Source: an uncultured Cohaesibacter sp. (lineage in GTDB: Bacteria > Pseudomonadota > Alphaproteobacteria > Rhizobiales > Cohaesibacteraceae). Taken from it: a stretch of DNA of 64,000 nt. The notes beneath the pieces were generated by a model. That model had not been told where the DNA came from and searched no databases. It was given only the letters and a program-made list of their open reading frames with translations. Numbering within the stretch: position 1 is the stretch's first letter; every line of letters starts with the position of its first letter. Made by a program: the position numbers and the translations under genes. This document shows positions 45,322 through 53,733 of the stretch, piece after piece. The stretch covers positions 3,463,501 to 3,527,500 of the forward strand of contig NZ_OY782507.1 of NCBI RefSeq assembly GCF_963677725.1, written 5' to 3'.

Positions 45322-46566
45322 ATGGAACTCAAGCCTTCCCCTTTTGCCCCTGAGGACTTCCCTGAGATGACCGCGCTGGACGGCTTTCGTGTCGGCGTTG
45401 CGGCAACGGGTGTGAAATATCGGGGTCGAAATGACGTGCTTGTGGTGACCATGGATGAAGGCACCACGGTTGCCGGCGTCTTCACCAAATCCAAGTGCCC
45501 GTCCGCTCCGGTGGATTGGTGCCGCAAATCCTTGGCGAATGGGGTTGCGCGCGCGCTGGTGGTCAATGCATCGAACGCCAATGCCTTTACCGGTATCAAG
45601 GGCGAGCAGACGGTCGAGGCCATCGCGAATGCGGCTGCCGCCAAGCTGGGTGCCGAACCTTCAATGGTCTATCAGGCTTCCACCGGGGTGATCGGTGAAC
45701 CGCTCGATCCGGCGCCGATTACGGCGACTTTTGAAAGTCTGATGGATGATGCCAAGCAGGATGCATCTTGGCTTGATGCTGCCAAAACCATCATGACCAC
45801 CGATACATTCCCGAAAGTGGCAACGGCGAGCGTTGATATCGACGGGGTTGAAGTGCGGATCTATGGGATGGCAAAAGGCTCGGGCATGATTGCGCCTGAC
45901 ATGGCGACGATGCTGAGTTTTGTTTTCACCGATGCGCCGATTGCTGCGGATGTGCTGCAGAAAATGCTGTCCCAGCATGTGGACACCTCGTTCAATGCGA
46001 TCACGGTTGATAGTGACACCTCGACCAGCGACACGCTGATGCTGTTTGCCTCTGGTGCTGCCAAGGCACGAGGCTGTGCCGAAATCACCCAGCTCAGAGA
46101 CGACCGCGTGGCCCTCTTCTCCGAAGCCTTGTCCAAGCTGCTGATCGATCTGGCCAAGCAGGTGGTTCAGGATGGGGAAGGCGTCAGCAAGGTGATCAAT
46201 GTCACCGTCACAGGGGCGGCCAATGATGCGGCTGCCAAGCGGGTGGCGCTTTCGATCGGCAACAGTCCGCTGGTTAAGACGGCCGCTGCGGGGGAAGATG
46301 CCAATTGGGGCCGCGTCGTGATGGCAGTTGGCAAGGCTGGGGAAGCGGCGGACCGCGATAAATTGTCCATCTGGTTTGGCCCGTTGCGTCTGGCGGTCGA
46401 AGGTCTGCGCGATCCGGACTATTCCGAGGAAGCGGCCAGCGATTACATGAAGAATGACGAAATCGAGATCCGCGCCGATCTGGGCGTGGGCGATGGGCAG
46501 GCGACCATTTGGACCTGTGACCTGACCCACGGCTATATCTCGATCAATGGCGATTATCGCTCCTGA
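45322..46566 (+). CDS. argJ: Bifunctional glutamate N-acetyltransferase/amino-acid acetyltransferase ArgJ
   Basis: Arginine biosynthesis enzyme of about 414 residues that transfers acetyl from acetylornithine to glutamate. It has the self-cleavage region QASTGVIGE, where Thr becomes the N-terminal nucleophile of the beta chain, and GSGMIAPDMATMLSFVFTDA and EDANWGRVVMAVGKA. ATG 45322 has AAGGA 8 bp upstream; the frame extends upstream through the terminator and is not the start. mutT follows after 24 bp, so the two are probably cotranscribed. Confidence 0.97.
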   Translation: MELKPSPFAPEDFPEMTALDGFRVGVAATGVKYRGRNDVLVVTMDEGTTVAGVFTKSKCPSAPVDWCRKSLANGVARALVVNASNANAFTGIKGEQTVEAIANAAAAKLGAEPSMVYQASTGVIGEPLDPAPITATFESLMDDAKQDASWLDAAKTIMTTDTFPKVATASVDIDGVEVRIYGMAKGSGMIAPDMATMLSFVFTDAPIAADVLQKMLSQHVDTSFNAITVDSDTSTSDTLMLFASGAAKARGCAEITQLRDDRVALFSEALSKLLIDLAKQVVQDGEGVSKVINVTVTGAANDAAAKRVALSIGNSPLVKTAAAGEDANWGRVVMAVGKAGEAADRDKLSIWFGPLRLAVEGLRDPDYSEEAASDYMKNDEIEIRADLGVGDGQATIWTCDLTHGYISINGDYRS

Positions 46567-46590
46567 GCGCAGCAGAACGGACTTGATATC

Positions 46591-47028
46591 ATGACCCACA
46601 CAAAGGAAGAGGCGGACAAGGCGATCCGCCTGCTGCTGGTTGTTGCTGTTGCTCTGGTGGACAAGGACAATCGAATCCTGATTGCCCAGCGTCCCGAGGG
46701 CAAGAATCTGGCGGGACTGTGGGAATTTCCCGGCGGCAAGCTTGAAGCAGGTGAGCGGCCTGAAGTGGGTCTGGTGCGTGAACTGGAAGAAGAGCTGGGC
46801 ATCCAGACGTGGGAGAGCTGTCTGGCTCCGCTGACCTTTGCGAGCCACGCCTATGCCGACTTCCATCTGCTGATGCCGCTTTATATCTGTCGCCGTTGGA
46901 AGGGTACTCCGGTGGCCAAGGAAGGGCAGCAGCTCAAATGGGTGCGGGCGGGGGCCTTGAAGGATTATCCGATGCCGCCTGCTGATCTTCCGCTTATCCC
47001 GCCTCTTGTCGATCTGTTGGGCGTTTGA
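46591..47028 (+). CDS. mutT: MutT-type Nudix hydrolase (8-oxo-dGTP diphosphatase)
   Basis: Protein of 145 residues with a complete Nudix box GGKLEAGERPEVGLVRELEE followed by ELG. The WEFPGGK lead-in and the C-terminal LKDYPMPPADLPLIP are typical of MutT, which removes oxidised dGTP. An alternative is a Nudix enzyme with other nucleotide substrates. It follows argJ closely, an arrangement known in Rhizobiales. Confidence 0.92.
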   Translation: MTHTKEEADKAIRLLLVVAVALVDKDNRILIAQRPEGKNLAGLWEFPGGKLEAGERPEVGLVRELEEELGIQTWESCLAPLTFASHAYADFHLLMPLYICRRWKGTPVAKEGQQLKWVRAGALKDYPMPPADLPLIPPLVDLLGV

Positions 47029-47208
47029 GAGTGCCGACCCATTCTGCCTACCTCTTGATGTGGCTTTAAGCCTTTGTTAGCCAGACTTTCCAAAAACCGA
47101 TAGTCAGTGAGAAGAAAAGACATCTCTTGAAGATCCGTTCATCCATTGCCGCTAGGGTTTCCTAAGGTAGCGGTGGCAGCAAGGTGAGACACTTTGGTGG
47201 ATGTTGGG

Positions 47209-47385
47209 ATGCATGATCGGATCAAGAGGTTCCTGCGCGATGAAGATGGCGCCACTGCGCTGGAATATGCGATGCTGCTTGGTGTGATCGGATTGGCGCT
47301 CGTCACCTTGATGCATGACCTCACCTTTGCCGGGCTTGAGAGGGCCCAGGACTTGTTTGACAAGATCCTCGCCGACTCATCTTGA
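47209..47385 (+). CDS. Flp/Fap type IVb pilin
   Basis: Small pilin of about 58 residues. The leader (MHDRIKRFLRDEDG) precedes the class IVb cleavage region G-ATALEYAMLLGVIGLALVT with the conserved Glu in ALEYA, then a short tail. It would be processed by a prepilin peptidase and assembled into adherence pili; no tad genes are in the window. ATG 47209 has GGTGG 8 bp upstream; a GTG at 47194 is in frame. Confidence 0.85.
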   Translation: MHDRIKRFLRDEDGATALEYAMLLGVIGLALVTLMHDLTFAGLERAQDLFDKILADSS

Positions 47386-47415
47386 CACCGGCTCTTCTCT
47401 CTCTTTTTTGATCAC

Positions 47416-48297
47416 TCACCCTGATTTGTCTGGCAGAATGGCTGCCAGCGAGGTTTTCGCGCTGCCCGGTTGCAGGGGTTTTTGCTGGCTTTCATGAGGT
47501 GACCAACCTGACAGAGACAGGATCTGGAAGGTGGCACGAATGCGGCCATCCTCGTCAGCATATCTTTGGTGATATAACTCTGCTGCGCGCATCAGGGTGG
47601 CTCGCCGCATGGTAAGTCGGGTGCGATCCATCAGCATGTTGGTCGCTCCCATTTGGCGTAGGTCACGGATTAGATCAAACATCGTGTCATAGCGCACGGT
47701 CAGGCTGTCCTGATCGACCACGGGCAGGGTGAAGCTCGCCCGCTGCATCAGGCTGCCCATATCTTTGAGGTCGGGCAGAGGGGCAACACGCGGGCTGGCA
47801 CCAGCGGATATCTCGCTGTCGGCGGTCAGAAAGACATCTCGTAATTCTTGCAAGCTGTCACGTCCCAGAAGGGTGGCGAGAAACAGGCCGTCGGGTTTGA
47901 GAGCGTGACGGATCTGAATGAGGCTGCCTGGCAGATCATTGACCCAATGAAGAAAGAGCGGCGAGACAATCAGGTGGCAACTCTCTGCGGCGAGCGGCAG
48001 CATTTCCGGGTCCGCAACGATGCCTTGCTCGCTGCTCTGGAAAAAATCTGGGTGTTGCTCAAGGCGATAGACCTGCTCGGTGCCTTTGCGCGCCGTCAGT
48101 CGGTGCGCCAGCAGGCCGGTATGGCCACCCAGCTCCACACAGACAGGAAAGTCCCGCAGAACCATCGACAGGCGGGTTTCCATATCTTCTGCAACTTCTC
48201 TTAACAAAAAGTCCGCGCCTTGTTCCGCCCGTTTCAACGCCTTGACGCGTCGGGCGGTCAAAAGGGCATGGTCAAAAATTTGCGGAATGGCGCTCAT
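47416..48297 (-). CDS. SAM-dependent methyltransferase, NDUFAF5/BioC-like
   Basis: Protein of 293 residues. The opening IFDHALLTARRVKALKRAE is typical of the NDUFAF5-like group found beside comF in alphaproteobacteria. A Rossmann-like part follows (VCVELGGHTGLLAHRL; LIVSPLFLHWVNDLPGSL; RHALKPDGLFLATLLG). The SAM motif I is ELGGHTG. Homologues act as arginine hydroxylases for complex I or as BioC-like enzymes. It is divergent from comF. Confidence 0.88.
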   Translation of the reverse strand: MSAIPQIFDHALLTARRVKALKRAEQGADFLLREVAEDMETRLSMVLRDFPVCVELGGHTGLLAHRLTARKGTEQVYRLEQHPDFFQSSEQGIVADPEMLPLAAESCHLIVSPLFLHWVNDLPGSLIQIRHALKPDGLFLATLLGRDSLQELRDVFLTADSEISAGASPRVAPLPDLKDMGSLMQRASFTLPVVDQDSLTVRYDTMFDLIRDLRQMGATNMLMDRTRLTMRRATLMRAAELYHQRYADEDGRIRATFQILSLSGWSPHESQQKPLQPGSAKTSLAAILPDKSG

Positions 48298-48350
48298 GAT
48301 AACTGCTTCTGGTTGGCTTGATTCTTGTTTTGCTTGTCAGGGATTGCGCA

Positions 48351-48391
48351 TTGCGACACACTTGCCCCCATTGCGACACACTTGCCCCCAA
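48351..48391. repeat. 20-bp tandem duplication between the methyltransferase gene and comF
   Basis: CATTGCGACACACTTGCCCC occurs twice in direct succession, in the promoter region shared by the two divergent genes. It may be a doubled operator or a recent duplication. Confidence 0.8.
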
Positions 48392-48434
48392 GGGCGATTG
48401 CCTTGTTGCTACGAGGCGGGCAGGGTGCAAGTCA

Positions 48435-49292
48435 ATGGGTGACACTATGAAGCTTTGGACGGCAAAAGGCCATGGATCTTCCAGCTCTTTAGAAAGGGAC
48501 GGGGAAGAAGAGCCCGCGCCCGGTGTTGTTCGGGCTTCGGTGAAAGACACAGTAGCCCGGCTTGGTTCGGTCTGTCTGGATCTGATCATTCCACCACGCT
48601 GTGCGGGGTGCGGTGCCACTCTTGAGGTCTCGAACCATTTATGTGCGGCCTGCTGGTCGAAAATGGAATGGATCGACAAGCCCTATTGCACCATATCCGG
48701 TCTGCCGTTCGCCTATGATATGGGGGAGGAGATGGTCAGCAGTTCGGTGCTTGCCCATCCGCCAGTCTACGACAAGGCGCGCAGTGTGACAGCTTTTGGC
48801 GATACGGCGCGGTCTTTGGTGCATCAACTCAAATATTATGATCGAACGGATCTGGCGACGGTGATGGGGCGTTGGATGGTGCGGGCCGGGGCGGATTGCC
48901 TTGATGACCCGGACAGCTGGATTGTTCCGGTGCCGCTTCATGTCACTCGGCTTTGGTGGCGGCGCTATAATCAGGCAGCGATGCTGGCCAAGGCGATGGC
49001 CAAGCAAACCGGTTTGACCTTCCAGCCGGATCTACTGCGCCGTGTGCGCCCTACACGGCAGCAGGTTGGCCTTAGTGGAGAGGCGCGCCGGAGCAATGTC
49101 GATGGGGCATTTCAGTTGTTCTTGCCTGACCGACTGACCCTGTCCGGGCGTCGGGTGGTTTTGGTTGATGATGTCTGGACGACGGGGGCAACATTGGAGG
49201 CTTGTTGCCGGACCTTGCGCCGGGCCGAGGTCGGGGAAATCTGCATAATTACCTTTGCCCGGGTTGTAGGAAGCGGGGAAAAGCCCATATAA
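48435..49292 (+). CDS. comF: ComF family protein
   Basis: About 285 residues. The N-terminal zinc-binding part has LIIPPRCAGCGATL and HLCAACWSKM. The phosphoribosyltransferase-like domain contains DSWIVPVPLHVTRLWWRRYN and VVLVDDVWTTGATLEACC, the PRPP-loop motif. Homologues assist DNA uptake or general metabolism in bacteria without competence. ATG 48435 has AGGGTG 7-8 bp upstream; the frame starting at 48318 runs through the tandem duplication and is not plausible. Confidence 0.92.
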   Translation: MGDTMKLWTAKGHGSSSSLERDGEEEPAPGVVRASVKDTVARLGSVCLDLIIPPRCAGCGATLEVSNHLCAACWSKMEWIDKPYCTISGLPFAYDMGEEMVSSSVLAHPPVYDKARSVTAFGDTARSLVHQLKYYDRTDLATVMGRWMVRAGADCLDDPDSWIVPVPLHVTRLWWRRYNQAAMLAKAMAKQTGLTFQPDLLRRVRPTRQQVGLSGEARRSNVDGAFQLFLPDRLTLSGRRVVLVDDVWTTGATLEACCRTLRRAEVGEICIITFARVVGSGEKPI

Positions 49293-49374
49293 CCGGGATA
49301 AATTGTTATAGACATTCGCTTTTTTCTGCCACTTGTATGGCGGCTGAAGAGAGGTGCTAATTCTGGAGACCCCT

Positions 49375-49629
49375 ATGGCAAACATCGTCATCTATACCCG
49401 TCAAATGTGCGGCTATTGCGTCGCTGCCAAGAAATTGCTGGCTGATAAAGGCGTGGCTTTCCGCGAACTTGACGCCACTTTCGACTTTGACATCAAGCAG
49501 GAAATGATCAAGAAATCCGGTCGTCGGACCTTCCCGCAGATCTTTATCGACGAGACCCATGTGGGGGGCTGTGACGATCTGTTCGCCCTTGAGAAAGCGG
49601 GCAAGCTCGACGGCCTACTGGCCGCCTGA
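49375..49629 (+). CDS. grxC: Glutaredoxin 3
   Basis: Glutaredoxin of 84 residues with active site MCGYCVAAK (Cys-Gly-Tyr-Cys), TFPQIFID with the cis-Pro and HVGGCDDLFAL for glutathione binding. It reduces disulfides with glutathione. GGAGA lies 5 bp before the ATG. It lies downstream of comF in the same direction, and the nitrilase-family gene follows after 65 bp. Confidence 0.96.
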   Translation: MANIVIYTRQMCGYCVAAKKLLADKGVAFRELDATFDFDIKQEMIKKSGRRTFPQIFIDETHVGGCDDLFALEKAGKLDGLLAA

Positions 49630-49694
49630 GGAGGCTGATCACGCCATTGTGTTGATGGAGCAAACGAGGATAAAAGTGGGGTCTGGAGAGTAAG

Positions 49695-50531
49695 ATGGAC
49701 AAGTTTCGGGCAGCCTGTGTGCAGTTGCGGTGTGGCCGCGAGGTCGGGGCCAATCTGGATTTGGCGGAGCGGCTGATCCGCGAGGCTGCCGCTGATGGAT
49801 GTGCCTATATTCAAACTCCGGAACAGACCTCGACAATGGAAATGAGCCGCAAGGCCCTGATGGCGATCATTGCCCCTCAAGGTGAGGATGAAGGCCTCAA
49901 GCGGATGCAGGCTCTTGCCCGGGAATTGTCGATCTGGTTGCATATCGGCTCGATGTCCTTTCTTGTCACCGACCCTGAGAGTGGTGAAGCCAAAGCGGCG
50001 AACCGCGCGGTGGTTTTGGCACCGGACGGATCGGTGGCTGCGACCTATGACAAGATCCACATGTTCGATGTGGACTTGGAAAATGGTGAAAGCTATCGGG
50101 AATCGAACAGTTTTCAGGCCGGGACAAAGGCCGTCAGTGTTGCCCTGCCATGGGGCGAGTTGGGGTTGAGCATCTGCTATGACCTGCGTTTTCCCTATCT
50201 CTATCGGGCACTGTGTCAGGAAAAGGGCGCTTCGATCCTCGCCATTCCGGCTGCCTTCACCAAGAAGACCGGAGACGCCCATTGGCAGGTTCTGATGCGG
50301 GCGCGGGCCATTGAATGCGGCGCTTTTGTCATTGCCGCCGCGCAAGGGGGCACCCATGAAAATGGCCGCAAGACCTATGGTCATTCGTTGATTGTCGATC
50401 CATGGGGCAAGGTTTTGGTGGAAGCCGAGGATGAGCCATGCTTTGTTGCCGCTGACATCGATATGGCGCTGGTGCACAAATGCCGACAGGCGGTTCCGTC
50501 TTTGACCCATGACAGAGATTTTGATATCTAG
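49695..50531 (+). CDS. Carbon-nitrogen hydrolase, NIT2-like amidase
   Basis: Protein of 278 residues of the nitrilase superfamily. The catalytic triad is Glu in YIQTPEQTS, Lys in YDKIHMFDVDLE and Cys in LGLSICYDLRFPYLYR. The DVDLENGESYRESNSF segment resembles omega-amidase/NIT2 and deaminated-glutathione amidase, which fits the neighbouring glutaredoxin gene, but the exact substrate is inferred. The length is full. The DUF1178 gene follows after about 100 bp. Confidence 0.93.
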   Translation: MDKFRAACVQLRCGREVGANLDLAERLIREAAADGCAYIQTPEQTSTMEMSRKALMAIIAPQGEDEGLKRMQALARELSIWLHIGSMSFLVTDPESGEAKAANRAVVLAPDGSVAATYDKIHMFDVDLENGESYRESNSFQAGTKAVSVALPWGELGLSICYDLRFPYLYRALCQEKGASILAIPAAFTKKTGDAHWQVLMRARAIECGAFVIAAAQGGTHENGRKTYGHSLIVDPWGKVLVEAEDEPCFVAADIDMALVHKCRQAVPSLTHDRDFDI

Positions 50532-50632
50532 CGCCAATTGCCGTATCATGCTGCATTCGTTCGGCTTTATGAGCCGTGCGGCTTGCAGGTATTTTATAGT
50601 TGAGGCCAGAGGGTAAAGGATCAGGGAATCCA

Positions 50633-51175
50633 GTGATCAAATATTCGCTTCGATGTGACCAGAATCATCAGTTTGAAGGATGGTTTCGCAACAGTGATGA
50701 TTGCGAGGCCCAGATCCATGATGGCTTTCTGGAATGCCCTTTCTGCGGCTCTGCGTCGGTGGCAAAATCGCTGATGGCACCGCGCGTGACCGGCACTCGC
50801 AGCCAGAATGAACCATACGCCCCCAATGCGATTGCGCCATTGCCGCAGAGCAATCCGGCCGTCAAACAATCCGGGTCAAGCAAGATGCCTGACGCGCAAG
50901 GGGCTGAGACGAGCGTGCCTGTTCCTGTCTCCAACGACGGGGCAGAGATTGATCCAAAAGCTCTCAAGGACATGCTGCGGGCCTATCGCAAGCATGTGGT
51001 GGACAACTCCGACTATGTCGGTGACAAATTTGCCGAAGAAGCCCGCAAGATGCATTTCAAGGAAAAAGAGCCGCGGGGCATCTATGGCGAGGCGAGCATT
51101 GACGAGGTCAAGTCGCTGGCCGAGGATGGTATTGACTGCTTGCCGCTGCCGGTTTTGCCCGAGGATCAGAACTGA
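50633..51175 (+). CDS. DUF1178 family protein
   Basis: About 180 residues. N-terminal IKYSLRCDQNHQFEGWFRN, then ECPFCGSASVAKSLMAPRV, gives a zinc-ribbon-like pair of Cys sites. The C-terminal part with YVGDKFAEEARKMHFKEKE and RGIYGEASIDEV is the family hallmark. No function is known. The GTG start at 50633 has AGGGAA upstream and matches where homologues begin. It is convergent with ubiG. Confidence 0.9.
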   Translation: MIKYSLRCDQNHQFEGWFRNSDDCEAQIHDGFLECPFCGSASVAKSLMAPRVTGTRSQNEPYAPNAIAPLPQSNPAVKQSGSSKMPDAQGAETSVPVPVSNDGAEIDPKALKDMLRAYRKHVVDNSDYVGDKFAEEARKMHFKEKEPRGIYGEASIDEVKSLAEDGIDCLPLPVLPEDQN

Positions 51176-51193
51176 TCCGCGCTCCTGTCGCGC

Positions 51194-51949
51194 TCAGGCA
51201 GGCTTTTGCCAATAAATCATGTAATTGACATCCATGTCGGAGGACAGGGACCAGCTATCCTTGAGCGGATTGTAGGTGACGCCGGTGCGTTCTTCCACTG
51301 TCAATCCGGTTGGATGCAGCGCGCGTTCCAATTCGTCCGGCGTGACAAATTTTTCCCATTGATGGGTGCCTTTGGGCAGCCAGCGCAGGACATATTCAGC
51401 CCCGACAATCGCCAGGGCATAGGCTTTGAGCGTGCGGTTGAGGGTGGCAACAAACATCAGGCCGCCGGGTTTGACCATGCTGGCGCTTGATTGCAGGAAC
51501 AATTCGATATCTGCGACATGTTCGACCACTTCCATGGTGAGCACCACATCGTAGCTTTCGCCGCGGGCGGCGAGGCTTTCCGATGTTGTGGCTTCATAGG
51601 TGATGTCGAGGCCGTTTTCGCTGGCATGGGTGCTGGCAATGCCGATATTGGTTTCGGACGCGTCGACCCCGGTAACCGTTGCCCCCATTCGGCAGAGCGG
51701 TTCGCATAGCAGACCGCCACCACAGCCAATGTCGAGAATATGCAGGCCTTCCAGTGGGCGCTGTGCTTTCGGGTCGCGTCCGAAATGGGTGATCAGCTTG
51801 TCACGAATATATTTGACGCGGGTGGGGTTGAATTTATGCAGGGGGCGGAATTTGCCGGTCGGGCTCCACCATTCCGCAGCCATGGCAGAAAAGCGCGCGA
51901 CTTCGGCCTCATCAACGGTGCTGCCGGTAAATGTGGTTTGTGTCGTCAT
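51194..51949 (-). CDS. ubiG: Ubiquinone biosynthesis O-methyltransferase UbiG
   Basis: About 251 residues. SAM motif I is [15 protein letters not shown]. The N-terminal [20 protein letters not shown] and the C-terminal [14 protein letters not shown] are typical of UbiG/Coq3. The enzyme carries out both O-methylations of ubiquinone synthesis. ATG 51949 (MTTQTTFTG) agrees with known UbiG proteins; the frame extends 43 codons upstream without support. Confidence 0.96.
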   Translation of the reverse strand: MTTQTTFTGSTVDEAEVARFSAMAAEWWSPTGKFRPLHKFNPTRVKYIRDKLITHFGRDPKAQRPLEGLHILDIGCGGGLLCEPLCRMGATVTGVDASETNIGIASTHASENGLDITYEATTSESLAARGESYDVVLTMEVVEHVADIELFLQSSASMVKPGGLMFVATLNRTLKAYALAIVGAEYVLRWLPKGTHQWEKFVTPDELERALHPTGLTVEERTGVTYNPLKDSWSLSSDMDVNYMIYWQKPA

Positions 51950-52220
51950 CTGTTCTGCCTTTCCCTGAAATTGCAGCCACGAAGCGTGCATGGACCAGAC
52001 CTTGCCAAAAAACGCGGCTCTTGTGTGCTTATCCATACGGTGGCGACTGCGCAACCGGATTTTTAACTGCGCGTTCAAAGGGGAATAAAAGTCACCACGT
52101 TGAGTCCTTGCAAGACAAGCCTCTGCCGAGTATGACTATGCGCAAATTGGCGTGGGTGCTGCAAATATATGTGCTGCGTCAGGCTCATATAACGAAAACA
52201 ATGACAGAAAGAGAATATGC

Positions 52221-53474
52221 ATGGCTCGCCTTGTCATGAAATTCGGGGGAACGTCGGTTGCCGATCTTGATCGCATCCGGCGGGTTGCCCGACATGTGAA
52301 ACGCGAAGTGGATGCTGGCAATCAGGTGGCGGTCGTTGTGTCTGCCATGGCTGGCAAGACCAACGAGCTGGTCGGCTGGGTGGAAGACGCTTCTGCGCTC
52401 TATGATGCCCGCGAATATGATACGGTCGTCTCCTCCGGTGAGCAGGTGACATCGGGTCTTCTGGCCTTGGTGTTGCAGAATATGGGTGTCGATGCCCGTT
52501 CCTGGCTCGGATGGCAAATTCCCTTTAAAACCAATGGCGTGCATGGGGCGGCGCGAATCGAGGAAATCGATGGTTCGCGCTTGGTCGAGCGACTGGAGAT
52601 GAACCAGGTGGCTGTGGTCGCCGGTTTCCAGGGGATCGGACCTGACAATCGGATTGCCACCCTTGGGCGTGGCGGATCCGACACCAGTGCGGTGGCAATT
52701 GCTGCCGCCATTCAGGCTGATCGCTGCGATATTTATACCGACGTGGACGGGGTATACACCACCGACCCGCGCATCGTGCCGGTGGCTCAGCGGCTGGATC
52801 AGATTTCCTATGAGGAAATGCTTGAGATGGCCTCGCTTGGTGCCAAGGTCATGCAGGTGCGCTCCGTTGAAATGGCGATGGTTCACAATGTTCGTACATT
52901 CGTGCGTTCCTCCTTTGTCGAACCAGACGCCCCAGAATTGCTCAATAGCGATGTTCCGATTGGAACGTTGATCTGTGACGAGGAAGAGATTGTGGAAAAA
53001 CAGGTTGTAACCGGGATCGCCTATTCAAGAGACGAAGCGCAGATCTCCCTGCGGCGTGTCGATGACAAGCCCGGCATCGCCGCCCATGTATTTGGTCCGC
53101 TTGCCGACGCCAACATCAATGTCGACATGATTGTGCAGAATATCTCTGAAGATGGCACCATCACCGACATGACCTTCACCGTGCCAAAGGGTGATTTCGA
53201 TCGGGCCAAGACCGTGCTTGAGGATGCTCGGAGCGATATCAATTATGCGGTGCTGCAAGGGTCGACCGATGTGGTCAAGGTGTCTGTCATCGGCATTGGT
53301 ATGCGCAGCCATGCGGGTGTTGCCTCTCAGGCCTTTAAGGCGCTGGCTGACAAAGGCATCAATATTCGGGCGATCACCACATCTGAAATCAAGATTTCGA
53401 TCCTGATCGACACTGAATATACCGAGCTCGCAGTGCGCGCTCTGCATTCGCTCTATGGGCTGGATGGCCAATAG
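52221..53474 (+). CDS. lysC: Aspartate kinase
   Basis: About 417 residues. The kinase domain begins MKFGGTSVADLDRI and has ATLGRGGSDTSAVA and DIYTDVDGVYTTDPRIV. Two ACT domains follow (ISLRRVDDKPGIAAHVFGPL; VSVIGIGMRSHAGVASQAF), giving feedback control by lysine and threonine. It makes aspartyl-phosphate for lysine, methionine, threonine and diaminopimelate. ATG 52221 was chosen because AAGAGA lies upstream. ptsP follows, the usual Rhizobiales neighbour. Confidence 0.97.
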   Translation: MARLVMKFGGTSVADLDRIRRVARHVKREVDAGNQVAVVVSAMAGKTNELVGWVEDASALYDAREYDTVVSSGEQVTSGLLALVLQNMGVDARSWLGWQIPFKTNGVHGAARIEEIDGSRLVERLEMNQVAVVAGFQGIGPDNRIATLGRGGSDTSAVAIAAAIQADRCDIYTDVDGVYTTDPRIVPVAQRLDQISYEEMLEMASLGAKVMQVRSVEMAMVHNVRTFVRSSFVEPDAPELLNSDVPIGTLICDEEEIVEKQVVTGIAYSRDEAQISLRRVDDKPGIAAHVFGPLADANINVDMIVQNISEDGTITDMTFTVPKGDFDRAKTVLEDARSDINYAVLQGSTDVVKVSVIGIGMRSHAGVASQAFKALADKGINIRAITTSEIKISILIDTEYTELAVRALHSLYGLDGQ

Positions 53475-53733
53475 GCGACTGAATTGTCAGATATGATCGA
53501 CCGGGACGTACGTTTGGCATAGATGTAGACAAAATACTGTTTTCTTTGCCGTTCCAATCTTCCCGGCGGTTATTGATCTGCTTGCGGGCCTCATGCCATA
53601 GTGCTCGCAATCAGATTCTGTTTCCCGATTGATCAGCGAGCGTTGAGTCGGGGTTCATAGATGACGTCTTGCAGGACGTGATGTGCCAGATGCTGTTGTG
53701 CTCTGGCTGTGGCGGATGATCGGAGTATCCCTA

